A DNA stretch of 64,000 nt from NCBI GenBank assembly GCA_023665185.1, contig JAMPEL010000006.1:29240-93239 (forward strand), read 5' to 3'. A program made the translations under genes and the position numbers. Under the pieces are notes generated by a model, which saw only the letters and a program-made list of their open reading frames with translations, did not search any database and was not told the origin of the DNA. Numbering within the stretch: position 1 is the first letter of the stretch; the number at the start of each line of letters is the position of its first letter. Source of the stretch: Roseburia sp. (GTDB lineage Bacteria; Bacteroidota; Bacteroidia; Bacteroidales; Bacteroidaceae). Positions 25,763 to 35,002 of the stretch are shown here, piece after piece.

Positions 25763-28201
25763 TTAGATATTAGCGATGCTCATTATATCGGCAAAGACAC
25801 CGGCAGCAGTAACACTGGCACCGGCTCCGTACCCCTGAATAAGCATCGGATAGTCATGATAACGTTCCGTGGTAATAAGAATAATGTTGTTGCTTCCCTC
25901 AAGGTCATAGAACGGATGGTGCCCACCCACTTCTTCCAATGATACTGAGGCTTTGCCGCCATCAAGTTTTGCCACAAACCGCCAACGCTTGTTTTCTTTA
26001 TCAAGAACCTTGCGTCGAGCCTCAAAGCCGGCATCCAGTTCCGGCAATTTCTGCCAGAACTCATCAAGTGACCCGGCAAACAGCGCATCGGGAATAAACA
26101 GATTTGTATCTACATCACTCTGCTCTATCTCATAGCCTGCCTCACGCGACAAAATGACAAGTTTTCTTATCACATCCTTACCGCTGAGGTCTACACGCGG
26201 ATCCGGCTCAGAATATCCTTCTTCTTTGGCAAGACGCACAGTCTGGCTAAACGGAACTTTCTCACTTATTGTGTTGAAAATAAAGTTTAGCGTACCGCTC
26301 AACACAGCCTCAATCTTCAAAATGCGATCTCCACTGTTTATAAGGTCGTTAATTGTATTGATGATTGGCAATCCGGCTCCCACATTCGTTTCAAACAGGA
26401 ATTTCACCCCACGCTTGCGCGCCGTTGCCTTCAGCTCAGAATAATTATTGTATGCCGATGATGCCGCCACTTTATTGGCAGCCACCACAGATATGTTGTG
26501 CTCAAAGAAATCGCCATAGAGGGAAGCCACCTCCGCGCTTGCCGTACAATCGACAAAAACAGAATTGAAAATATTCATGCCTATAACCTCAGCCTTCAAT
26601 CTTTCAAGACAACTTGGCTCACTCTGCCTCAACTGCTCACGATAGTCGGACAAATTTATTCCCTCGCGATTGAACAAAGCATTATGCCCACTCGCAATAC
26701 CTACTACATTGAGTTTCAGTCCGCGCTCTCTTTTCAGTTTCTCACGCTGACCGGCAATTTGCTCTATCAGGCTGCTTCCTACCGTACCAACTCCGCAGAT
26801 AAAGAGGTTAAGCACCTGATATTCCGAGAGAAAAAAACTGTCGTGAATCACATTCAGTGTTTTTCTCAACGATTTACTCTCCACCACAAAAGAGATATTG
26901 GTTTCTGAGGCACCCTGCGCACAAGCAATGACACTGATACCACTGCGTCCCAAAGTGCCGAAAAGCTTTCCTGCAATGCCCGGAGTATGCTTCATGTTCT
27001 CACCCACGACAGCGACAGTGGCAAGATTGCTCTCAAATTTCATTTTATACATTGCACCCATCTCTATTTCTTTGGCGAACTCACGGTTCAACACCTCACA
27101 AGCTTGCTCCGCATCCTCATTGCGTACACCGATAGAGGTACTGTTCTCCGACGAGGCCTGACTCACCATAAACACGCTGATGCCGCAGTCGGCAAGCGCG
27201 GAAAAGATACGGCGGTTGACACCAATAACTCCGACCATAGAAAGACCAGACACGGTGATAAGACTTGTATTGTTGATGGAAGAGATACCTTTGATAGCCC
27301 GGCTCTCATCGCCACATCCCTGCTGAATGATAGTACCTTTGGCTTCCGGACGGAAAGTGTTCTTTATCAATATTGGTATGTTCTTTACACACACCGGATA
27401 TATAGTTGGCGGATAGACAACCTTTGCGCCAAAATTGCAAAGCTCCATAGCCTCAACGTATGAAAGATGGTCTATCGTATATGCCGTGTTGATAACCCTT
27501 GGATCGGCTGTCATAAAGCCGTCCACATCAGTCCAAATCTCCAGCACATCGGCATCGAGAGCCGCAGCAATAATACTTGCGGTATAGTCCGACCCTCCAC
27601 GTCCGAGGTTGGTAACCTCTCCGCTCGACATGTCAGTAGAGATAAAGCCAGGAACAAGAGCCACCTTCACATCCTCACCAAATCCCCTGAAAGCATCGCA
27701 TACAAGAGTATTGGTCAGTTCTGCATTCAAGAAATTAGCACGTTGTTTCTTTTCCGTCTTAATAAAAGACAGAGAATCAAACCATTTTGCTCCGTCAATC
27801 AAAGTAGCCGCTATATTAGACGAGATACGCTCGCCATAACTGACAATAGCGTTTGAAGTCTTTTCCGACAAATCCTTGATGAGATAGACTCCTTGATAAA
27901 TACTCTTCAAATCGGAGAGAAGCTCATCGACAACTGCCAACAAAGCCGCCTTGCGGGCCGGGTCAGGAATTATCGCAGCTATCATATTATGATGACGTTC
28001 CACCATCTCCTGATATGAGTCAAGGTACGAAATGTCGCCACTCTGTGCCAATTTAGATGTCTTGATAAGCTTGTCGGTAATGCCACCAAGCGCGGAAACG
28101 ACCACTACCACAGGCTCATCGGCTGCCTCTACAATCTTCTTGACATTGAGAATGCTCTCTACGGAACCTACGGATGTTCCGCCAAACTTTAATACTTTCA
28201 T
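25763..28201 (-). CDS. thrA: Bifunctional aspartokinase / homoserine dehydrogenase
   Basis: 812 residues. Aspartokinase domain (about 1-290, starting MKVLKFGGTSVGS, with GRGGSDYTA) and paired ACT domains (about 310-450, VSGLSMVGVIGVNRRIFSAL). The NAD(P)-binding homoserine dehydrogenase begins near 465 (FICGVGTVGSSLIEQ, with GAGLPIINTINDL and YSEPDPRVDLSGKDV). Catalyses the first and third steps from aspartate to homoserine. ACT domains imply feedback inhibition by threonine. First structural gene of the thr operon. It has an upstream leader with a Thr/Met-rich peptide and a consensus promoter. Confidence 0.97.
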   Translation of the reverse strand: MKVLKFGGTSVGSVESILNVKKIVEAADEPVVVVVSALGGITDKLIKTSKLAQSGDISYLDSYQEMVERHHNMIAAIIPDPARKAALLAVVDELLSDLKSIYQGVYLIKDLSEKTSNAIVSYGERISSNIAATLIDGAKWFDSLSFIKTEKKQRANFLNAELTNTLVCDAFRGFGEDVKVALVPGFISTDMSSGEVTNLGRGGSDYTASIIAAALDADVLEIWTDVDGFMTADPRVINTAYTIDHLSYVEAMELCNFGAKVVYPPTIYPVCVKNIPILIKNTFRPEAKGTIIQQGCGDESRAIKGISSINNTSLITVSGLSMVGVIGVNRRIFSALADCGISVFMVSQASSENSTSIGVRNEDAEQACEVLNREFAKEIEMGAMYKMKFESNLATVAVVGENMKHTPGIAGKLFGTLGRSGISVIACAQGASETNISFVVESKSLRKTLNVIHDSFFLSEYQVLNLFICGVGTVGSSLIEQIAGQREKLKRERGLKLNVVGIASGHNALFNREGINLSDYREQLRQSEPSCLERLKAEVIGMNIFNSVFVDCTASAEVASLYGDFFEHNISVVAANKVAASSAYNNYSELKATARKRGVKFLFETNVGAGLPIINTINDLINSGDRILKIEAVLSGTLNFIFNTISEKVPFSQTVRLAKEEGYSEPDPRVDLSGKDVIRKLVILSREAGYEIEQSDVDTNLFIPDALFAGSLDEFWQKLPELDAGFEARRKVLDKENKRWRFVAKLDGGKASVSLEEVGGHHPFYDLEGSNNIILITTERYHDYPMLIQGYGAGASVTAAGVFADIMSIANI

Positions 28202-28223
28202 TGTGCTGATTTATTTTTGATTC

Positions 28224-28496
28224 AGCCTGTATGGATATAAATCCATAGGCTCCCCCTAACAACAGGGATTATACTTTTACATTTTAATGAAGAAAACTGG
28301 ATTGTATCACATAAGCCGACAAAGAAACGTTTGCCAGACTTCTATAATCATAATAGAAACAAGAAATATATATACATCTGCTCAACCCCTAAGGGTCATA
28401 CCCTTAGCGGCTGTACTCATCATACCTGTCCAAACAAGGCTGAAACCATTATGATTTGTATATATATTCATCATTTTACTAACAAATTTCTTAAAA
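28224..28496 (-). promoter_or_regulatory. thr operon leader (candidate attenuator)
   Basis: About 295 nt lie between the expected start site and thrA. A 12-bp perfect inverted repeat has arms at 28457-28468 (inside the start of the leader peptide) and 28365-28376 (just after its stop). It encloses a second stem CTAAGGGT / ACCCTTAG (28389-28396 / 28400-28407). A further stem lies at 28224-28251 (AGCCT-GTATGGAT / ATCCATAGGCT, 11 bp with a 2-nt bulge), immediately upstream of thrA. Ribosome position on the leader peptide would decide whether the outer stem forms. No strong U-tract terminator was seen, so the mechanism (transcription or translation) is open. Confidence 0.62.
28382..28474 (-). CDS. 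thrL: thr operon leader peptide (30 residues)
   Basis: ATG at 28474, about 22 nt after the expected start site, to TGA at 28384-28382. The peptide has four Thr and five Met in 30 residues (TGMMSTAAKGMTLRG at the end) plus one Ile. These are the end products of the pathway served by thrA. The coding region overlaps two stem structures. Too short for standard gene callers. Function as an attenuation sensor is inferred from position and composition. Confidence 0.65.
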   Translation of the reverse strand: MMNIYTNHNGFSLVWTGMMSTAAKGMTLRG

Positions 28497-28502
28497 TCGC
28501 TG

Positions 28503-28533
28503 CAAATTTAGAACTTTTTGAAGAGAAAGCAAA
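28503..28533 (-). promoter_or_regulatory. thr operon promoter
   Basis: On the minus strand TTTG (28533-28530), 19-bp spacer, TAAATTTG (28510-28503). Lies between the priA stop (28606) and the leader peptide. Confidence 0.8.
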
Positions 28534-28605
28534 CTAAACAGGATTTTTTTAGAGAACGAATGCTTTTTCCGCAGCAAAGACAGGCGCAAACAAAAGCACA
28601 TCGAA

Positions 28606-30606
28606 CTATACAGGGTCTACATCATAGTGGATATTCAGTCCGTTGGACATTGGCTGCAGGAGTATCTGCTGCCGGACGGCACGCAAAGCAGAACGCACCT
28701 GACTGACAGAAGCCCCGTTCTCTATCTTCAGAACGATTTTACGGATAAACAACGACTGCACACGTCCGACAGGAGGACTATCAGGTCCAAGTACACGGTC
28801 AGCAAATATCTCACGAAGTTTCGCCGCCATAGCCTGCGAGAGAACGTCCAATACATGGTTGTCCTTATGACGCAAAAACACGTATATCAGACGGTAAAAT
28901 GGAGGATAGTGAAAAAGCTCTCTTTCCTGCATCTGCGCATGATACATAGAATAATAGTCGTTGCCCACCACTTGGGCTATGATGTCACTATCGACACTGC
29001 GGGTCTGAAGCACCACTTTTCCCTTATGATTTTTCCTTCCTGCACGTCCTGCCACCTGAGAAAGTACATGATAAGTCCGCTCATAGCTACGGAAATCGGG
29101 CTGGTTGAGCATTGTGTCGGCATCAAGAACCCCAACCACACTCACATTGTCGAAATCAAGTCCTTTCGACACCATTTGAGTTCCGATAAGTATGTCGCTT
29201 TTATGTTCGGCGAAATCACTGATAATGCGCTCATACGCAGAGCGTGTACGGGCAGTATCCAAATCAAGCCTCAACGTACTTGCCTCGGGAAACAGTTCCT
29301 GAATCTGGTCCTCCACCCGTTCTGTTCCTACACCAACCGTAGAAAAGTTTGTTTCCTCGCAATTCGGACAACGAGGCGGCAGCGCATAGGTATGACCACA
29401 ATAATGGCAAGTGAGCATTCCGGTCCCCTTATGATAGGTGAGGCTCACATCACAATGCTCACAGCGAGGAACCCATCCGCATGTACGGCATTCAATGAAG
29501 GGCGAATATCCCCGTCGGTTTTGGAACAGAATGACCTGCTCATTGCGACCCAAAGCCTCTCTCACAGCTTCGACAAGAACAGGGGAGAAAGCCCCGTTCA
29601 TCCGCTTTTGGTGCCTTAGCCGCTTGATGTCCACAAGTTCTATGTCGGGAAGCTGCATATTATTGTATCGCTGCATCAGGGGTACATAACCATAGCGTCC
29701 GCTTTGAGCATGATGGAATGTTTCCAGACTCGGAGTAGCCGTTCCCAACAACGTCTTTGCGCCATACTGACGCGCCAGCATGATTGCCGCACTGCGCGCA
29801 TGGTAACGGGGTGCCGGGTCTTGCTGCTTGTAAGAAGTCTCATGTTCCTCGTCCACAATCACAAGTCCCAGATTGTGGAAAGGAAGGAATATGGAAGAAC
29901 GCACACCAAGTACCAGACCGTATGGATTGTCAGAAAGCAGACGGGTATAAACCTCTACCCTTGCGCCATCAGCAAATTTAGAATGATACACTCCAAGTTT
30001 GTCACCGAAAACACTACGCAGACGCTCTGTTATCTGTGTGGTAAGAGCTATTTCGGGAAGCAGATAAAGAACTTGCTTTCCTTCTTGTATATATTTGTCT
30101 ATAAGATGTATGTAGACTTCCGTCTTTCCGCTTGAAGTCACTCCGTGGAACAACGTAATATCGTTTTTCAGGAAACTGTCATTGATAAGACAGAGAGCCT
30201 GTTGTTGCCCCGTGTTCAGTGTATTTTTCAGACCTTCCGCCTGCACCGCCACAGTTTTTTTGCGTCTTTTCGACGTATTCTTTTTTTCTGTGGCTTTCAT
30301 GCCTGCCGGCATGGCGGCATTATACACATCTCCTAATGTGCATAGATAATAATCAGCCATCCATTTCCAAAAGGCTATTTGCTGCTCGCTGACCGCAGGT
30401 ACAGTGTCCAGCACCTCATGTATGTCTTTCACCACAACTCCTTCAGGAGCCGTATCATGCACACGGAGCACCACACCCGCATATATTTTTTTCTTTCCGA
30501 AGGGTACAACCACTCTGCTTCCAACTTTCACCACAGTTTCCATGTCCTGCGGAACGGAATAAGTAAATGTATCGAAAGGAAGTGGAAGAATAATGTCTGC
30601 GTACAT
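28606..30606 (-). CDS. priA: Primosomal replication protein N' (PriA helicase), short form
   Basis: 666 residues. The N-terminal 3'-DNA-binding domain (about 1-105: MYADIILPLPFDTFTYSVPQ, VGSRVVVPFGKK) is followed by a superfamily 2 helicase with Walker A GVTSSGKTEVY, DEEH, GTATPS and QNRRGYSPF. A cysteine-rich zinc-binding region (CRTCGWVPRCEHCD, CHYCG, CPNC) and a C-terminal domain follow. It restarts stalled replication forks. Odd: only about 35 residues (a lysine-rich segment KKNTSKRRKKT) separate the two domains. The winged-helix domain of about 65-140 residues expected there is missing. The frame is uninterrupted. Confidence 0.93.
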   Translation of the reverse strand: MYADIILPLPFDTFTYSVPQDMETVVKVGSRVVVPFGKKKIYAGVVLRVHDTAPEGVVVKDIHEVLDTVPAVSEQQIAFWKWMADYYLCTLGDVYNAAMPAGMKATEKKNTSKRRKKTVAVQAEGLKNTLNTGQQQALCLINDSFLKNDITLFHGVTSSGKTEVYIHLIDKYIQEGKQVLYLLPEIALTTQITERLRSVFGDKLGVYHSKFADGARVEVYTRLLSDNPYGLVLGVRSSIFLPFHNLGLVIVDEEHETSYKQQDPAPRYHARSAAIMLARQYGAKTLLGTATPSLETFHHAQSGRYGYVPLMQRYNNMQLPDIELVDIKRLRHQKRMNGAFSPVLVEAVREALGRNEQVILFQNRRGYSPFIECRTCGWVPRCEHCDVSLTYHKGTGMLTCHYCGHTYALPPRCPNCEETNFSTVGVGTERVEDQIQELFPEASTLRLDLDTARTRSAYERIISDFAEHKSDILIGTQMVSKGLDFDNVSVVGVLDADTMLNQPDFRSYERTYHVLSQVAGRAGRKNHKGKVVLQTRSVDSDIIAQVVGNDYYSMYHAQMQERELFHYPPFYRLIYVFLRHKDNHVLDVLSQAMAAKLREIFADRVLGPDSPPVGRVQSLFIRKIVLKIENGASVSQVRSALRAVRQQILLQPMSNGLNIHYDVDPV

Positions 30607-30799
30607 GTTCTACAAGGGGTTTTATCTGTTTGCTGTGTTACATTCTCTTTGTAAGGATTGCAAAGATAGTCTTTTTGTTTCTCATAGAAGACAAAAAGCG
30701 GTCATGTTTCAACAAGTATCAAGAAACATACACACTTAATTCGCCTTCTGTCCATGTACAATCCAAGTTCCTCCGTCGGAAAATCCCGGCATAGCACAT

Positions 30800-30832
30800 A
30801 AAAAAGCGGCAGAGAAAACTATCCCTGCCGCC
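30800..30832 (-). terminator. Terminator of the etfBA-acd operon
   Basis: Stem GCGGCAG / CTGCCGC (7 bp), extended by flanking G/C pairs. The T tract on the minus strand (A run 30799-30805 on plus) follows the stem. It lies 24 nt after the acyl-CoA dehydrogenase stop. Confidence 0.8.
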
Positions 30833-30855
30833 CTCTTATTGCGAAAAATCCAATT

Positions 30856-32577
30856 TTAAGCCTCAGCCACAGCCTGACGATAGTTGTCGAGCTGTGCCGC
30901 ATCCATCTTGCGGATATAATTAAAGTGCTTCTCCACCTCGCTCTCAGCGTAGTTTACAAACACATTCAAGCTCTTTGCAAACAACTCCGGCGCCTTCTGC
31001 GCATCCTGAAGAAGAAGATGACACATCACAGTGTAAGCAGTCATTTCATAAAGCTTGCGCGCACAGAAATCAAGAAGTTCCTGATTGTCTGCCTCTTTCA
31101 CAGCATTTGTGCTTGCCTCAAGCTTGGAAGCCATTTCCTTGATGCGCTTCATGTAGTCCTCATATTCAGGAGCTACAGGCTGTGCCTCAAAGTCACGGAT
31201 TACACTCATGTATGTACCGTTTGTCACATAGCGTATGGCAGCAACAGTCTGAAGCTGTGTAGTTCCCTCATAGATGCTTGTAATACGCGCGTCACGATAC
31301 AACTGCTGGCACTTGTATTCAAGCATGAAGCCAGAACCACCGTGAATCTGGATACAATCGTAAGCGTTCTGGTTTGCAAACTCAGAGTTCATACCCTTAG
31401 CAAGCGGAGTGAACGAGTCTGCAAGCTTGGCATACATCTTCTGCTCCTTGCGCTCTTCCGGAGTAAGCTTACGCTCACGGGCAATGTCATCGAGTGCCTT
31501 GTATATATCCACATAACGCGCTGTCATGTAAAGCAATGAACGGCCTGCGTCAAGTTTTGCCTTCATAAGGGCAAGCATGTCGTAAACAGCCGGGAAGTTG
31601 ATAATCTCCTTACCAAACTGCTTGCGGTCTCTTGCATAGGCAAGACCTTCATCGTATGCAGCCTGCTCGATACCTACCGACTGTGCGGCGATGCCAAGAC
31701 GCGCGCCATTCATGAGCGCCATCACATACTTGATAAGACCCAACTTGCGGTCGCCACACAACTCTGCTTTCGCATTCTTGTACACAAGCTCACAAGTAGG
31801 GCTTCCATGAATACCAAGCTTGTTCTCTATACGGCGCACATTCACACCGCCCTGACGCTTGTCATAGATAAACATGGAAAGACCGCGACCGTCTCTTGTT
31901 CCTTCTTCTGAGCGCGCAAGAACCAAATGAATATCTGAGTCGCCATTGGTAATGAAACGCTTCACACCGTTCAGCAACCAGCAACCCTCTTCCTCTGAAT
32001 AAGTGGCTTTCAGCATGACGGACTGAAGGTCGGAACCTGCATCCGGCTCTGTAAGGTCCATAGACATTGTCTCGCCTGCACATACACGAGGAATGAAACG
32101 CTCGCGCTGGTCCTCGTTACCAAACTCATAAAGAGTCTCTATACAGTCCTGCAATGACCATATATTCTCAAAACCTGCGTCACCTGCCGAGATAATCTCG
32201 TTTGCGGCAGTATAAACAGTAATAGGCAGGTTAAGACCGCCATAGCGGCGCGGCATTGTCATACCGTTCATGCCCGCCTTGATAGTAGCATCCAGATTCT
32301 CGTATGTCTTGGCAGCGTAACGTACACGGCCGTTCTCGCAATGAGGGCCTTCCGCATCTACTGCCTCCGCATTCGGTGCTATCACATTTGCAGTAACATC
32401 ACCAACAATTTCCAATGTCTTGTCGTATGAGTCCATCGCGTCCTCAAAATCCTGAGGCGCATAGTCATACTGATCTTTATCCGCATAGCCGCGTTCCTTC
32501 AACTCCACAATACGGGACATAAGTCCATGCTCCATGTGGAATTTTATCTCAGGATAATCTGTATATGAATTTGCCAT
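30856..32577 (-). CDS. Acyl-CoA dehydrogenase family protein
   Basis: 573 residues, about 190 longer than short-chain dehydrogenases, with an extra C-terminal helical domain (about 440-573). Substrate- and FAD-binding motifs are present (MSMDLTEPDAGSDLQSVMLK, GVKRFITNGDSD). The catalytic glutamate is likely in IYEGTTQLQT. Oxidises an acyl-CoA thioester at the alpha-beta bond and passes electrons to an electron-transfer flavoprotein. EtfA and EtfB are encoded directly upstream, so the three act together. The acyl substrate is unknown. Confidence 0.92.
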   Translation of the reverse strand: MANSYTDYPEIKFHMEHGLMSRIVELKERGYADKDQYDYAPQDFEDAMDSYDKTLEIVGDVTANVIAPNAEAVDAEGPHCENGRVRYAAKTYENLDATIKAGMNGMTMPRRYGGLNLPITVYTAANEIISAGDAGFENIWSLQDCIETLYEFGNEDQRERFIPRVCAGETMSMDLTEPDAGSDLQSVMLKATYSEEEGCWLLNGVKRFITNGDSDIHLVLARSEEGTRDGRGLSMFIYDKRQGGVNVRRIENKLGIHGSPTCELVYKNAKAELCGDRKLGLIKYVMALMNGARLGIAAQSVGIEQAAYDEGLAYARDRKQFGKEIINFPAVYDMLALMKAKLDAGRSLLYMTARYVDIYKALDDIARERKLTPEERKEQKMYAKLADSFTPLAKGMNSEFANQNAYDCIQIHGGSGFMLEYKCQQLYRDARITSIYEGTTQLQTVAAIRYVTNGTYMSVIRDFEAQPVAPEYEDYMKRIKEMASKLEASTNAVKEADNQELLDFCARKLYEMTAYTVMCHLLLQDAQKAPELFAKSLNVFVNYAESEVEKHFNYIRKMDAAQLDNYRQAVAEA

Positions 32578-32706
32578 AAATAAAAGTCCTCTCCTTAACC
32601 TCCACCCTCATGAAGGAATGCCATTCAGGACAACCGGGCATTTTCCTTGTTCAAGCTCCGGTGTCGGAAGACAAGCTCAATATATGCTTCCGACAATCCT
32701 TGAAGC

Positions 32707-33744
32707 TTATTTACTATTCTTCTTATAATACTTTATCAGTTTTGGTACAACCTCCTCAACTGTGCCGTTGATGATGTAATCAGCAATCTGATTAATCGGA
32801 GCATTAGGGTCGTTGTTGATAGAAATGATTATACCACTGTCTTTCATGCCGGCAATATGCTGGATTGCACCGGAAATGCCACATGCAATATACACCTTCG
32901 GACGTACAGTCACACCTGTCTGACCTACCTGACGGTCGTGGTCAATCCATCCGGCATCGACAGCAGCACGGCTGGCACCTACTTCCGCATGGATTTCCTT
33001 TGCAAGTTCAAACAGCTGGTCGAATCCTTCCTTTGAGCCTACACCATAGCCTCCGGCTATCACAATGTTCGCACCTTTCAGGTTGTGCTTGGCTTTCTCT
33101 ACATGACGGTCGAGCACCTTCACAACATAATCAGTCTCAGGAACATATTTAGCCACATCATGACGGACAACCTCACCCTGATAGTTCTCATCGAGCACCT
33201 CTTTCTTCATCACGCCGTCGCGGACTGTCGCCATCTGAGGACGGTGCTCCGGATTGACAATTGTGGCAATGATTGAGCCACCGAATGCAGGACGAATCTG
33301 ATAAAGTTGCTTCTCATAATGCTTGTTCACAAACTCGCCGTCAACCTTCACCTTCATGTCAAAGTCACCGATTTCGAGCTGAGTACAATCCGCAGTAAGT
33401 CCGGAATGAAGAGCTGAGGAAACGCGCGGACCGAGGTCGCGGCCAATTACGGTAGCTCCAAGAAGACATATCTGAGGCAGCTCCTCCTTGAAGAGATTTA
33501 CCACAGCCGATGTATGAGGGAGAGATGTGTAAGGGAAAAGCCCCTCCGCATCAAAAACATGCACTTTATCAACACCAAAAGGCATCACCTGCTTCTCAAC
33601 ACCATCAAGTCCGCAGCCGATGCAAACGCACTCCAACTGCACACCAAGTTGATTTGCCAACTTACGGCCTTTTGTAAGAAGTTCCAAACTTACGTCAGCA
33701 ACTTTGTTGCCTTCAAGTTCACAATATACAAATACGTTGTTCAT
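32707..33744 (-). CDS. etfA: Electron transfer flavoprotein alpha subunit
   Basis: 345 residues. N-terminal alpha/beta domain (about 1-200) and C-terminal FAD domain (about 205-340) with IVIAGGYGVGSKEGFDQL, GASRAAVDAGW, RQVGQTGVTVRPKVYIACG and ISGAIQHIAGM. Pairs with EtfB to carry electrons from the adjacent acyl-CoA dehydrogenase. Lies 151 bp after etfB and 129 bp before the dehydrogenase gene; both gaps lack clear promoters. Confidence 0.95.
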   Translation of the reverse strand: MNNVFVYCELEGNKVADVSLELLTKGRKLANQLGVQLECVCIGCGLDGVEKQVMPFGVDKVHVFDAEGLFPYTSLPHTSAVVNLFKEELPQICLLGATVIGRDLGPRVSSALHSGLTADCTQLEIGDFDMKVKVDGEFVNKHYEKQLYQIRPAFGGSIIATIVNPEHRPQMATVRDGVMKKEVLDENYQGEVVRHDVAKYVPETDYVVKVLDRHVEKAKHNLKGANIVIAGGYGVGSKEGFDQLFELAKEIHAEVGASRAAVDAGWIDHDRQVGQTGVTVRPKVYIACGISGAIQHIAGMKDSGIIISINNDPNAPINQIADYIINGTVEEVVPKLIKYYKKNSK

Positions 33745-33895
33745 TTCTTTCGATTTTTAAGTTTTAAGCAGCCGGTCTATAAGTATCCCCGATAAATAAG
33801 AAGACGCGCATTCTGTCTATTCCTCAACCAGTTTTGGACAGACACGACTGTTCCTCTTAAAGCATCCTATACAATAAAGAGCGGAGCCTAAAATA

Positions 33896-34768
33896 TTAGC
33901 CAATGGTGTTGCTTTCCAACAATTCAACAATAAGACTTTCAACATCTGCATCGCTGGAAGTCAGTGTCTTATTCTCTTTTGCCTTGAAGACAATATTCTT
34001 CACAGCCTTCACATTAGTAGGCGAGCCTGCCTTACCAATCTGTTCTGGGTCGGCCTCGATGTCGGCTGCGCCCCATGACTGAATGGCAAGATAAGGACGC
34101 GCATCGTAGAATGCCTTTTCCTCATCAGAAAGAGCCGCAATCTCAGAAGTTGTCTTTGCCTTCTTATACTTCATGACAAGTTTGGCATTACGGCTACGGC
34201 AAGGAGCCGCACTTCCATTGACTGTGACAACAATCGGCATAGGACCTTCAACTGTCTCAACACCACCATCGATATGACGTTTTGCCACAATCTTGTCCTT
34301 TGTGCATTCCAGAATCTCCTCTGTATAAGTAATCTGAGTAAGCCCAAGCTTCTCTGCCACCTGAGGACCAACCTGCGCCGTGTCACCGTCAATAGCCTGA
34401 CGACCACAAAGAATAATGTCATAGTCACCAATCTTCTTTATACCCTGGGCAAGAGTGTAACTCGTTGCAAGGGTATCAGCACCACCAAGCGAGCGGTCGG
34501 TAAGCAGACATCCGGCATCCGCGCCACGGAAAAGTCCCTCACGCAGCACTTCTGTAGCTTTTGGCAAACCCATTGTCAGCATTGTAATAGTAGAACCGGG
34601 ATTGGCATCCTTCAATCTCAACGCCTGTTCCAAGGCATTCAAGTCCTCAGGGTTGAACACGGCTGGAAGAGCAGCACGGTTTACAGTACCCTCCGGAGTC
34701 ATCGCGTCCGGTCCGACATTACGTGTGTCTGGAACCTGCTTCGCGAGTACGATGATTTTTAAACTCAT
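33896..34768 (-). CDS. etfB: Electron transfer flavoprotein beta subunit
   Basis: 290 residues. MSLKIIVLAKQVPDTRNVGP, NPEDLNALEQALRLKD, TSYTLAQGI, GRQAIDGDTAQVGPQVAEKL and ECTKDKIVAKRHIDGG are typical of EtfB/FixA. First gene of the etfB-etfA-acd operon, with a consensus promoter at 34855-34886. Confidence 0.95.
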   Translation of the reverse strand: MSLKIIVLAKQVPDTRNVGPDAMTPEGTVNRAALPAVFNPEDLNALEQALRLKDANPGSTITMLTMGLPKATEVLREGLFRGADAGCLLTDRSLGGADTLATSYTLAQGIKKIGDYDIILCGRQAIDGDTAQVGPQVAEKLGLTQITYTEEILECTKDKIVAKRHIDGGVETVEGPMPIVVTVNGSAAPCRSRNAKLVMKYKKAKTTSEIAALSDEEKAFYDARPYLAIQSWGAADIEADPEQIGKAGSPTNVKAVKNIVFKAKENKTLTSSDADVESLIVELLESNTIG

Positions 34769-34854
34769 AAATATGAATAGGTATAATTGTGTTTATAGAT
34801 TCTTTATTTAGCTAACTCTCTAACTATGGCGGAATAACATAATACCCGCATCTG

Positions 34855-34886
34855 CAAAGGTAAAACAAAATACGAATTACACCAAA
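34855..34886 (-). promoter_or_regulatory. Promoter of the etfB-etfA-acd operon
   Basis: On the minus strand TTTG (34886-34883), 20-bp spacer, TACCTTTG (34862-34855), giving a leader of about 80 nt before etfB. Confidence 0.8.
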
Positions 34887-35002
34887 TAAGTTTTGAGTTA
34901 TTTATGCGAGGCTGGAATAAGAAAAGCAATAAGAAAGGCAAGGCATTACGATTGGGCACAACCTTGATAATGCTCAGACAAGGCTACGGCAAGACTTTAA
35001 GG

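Noticed and set aside
28610..30606. PriA shortening as a frameshift or pseudogene
   Set aside because: The frame is continuous from start to stop and all helicase and zinc motifs are intact, so it is treated as a real short protein.
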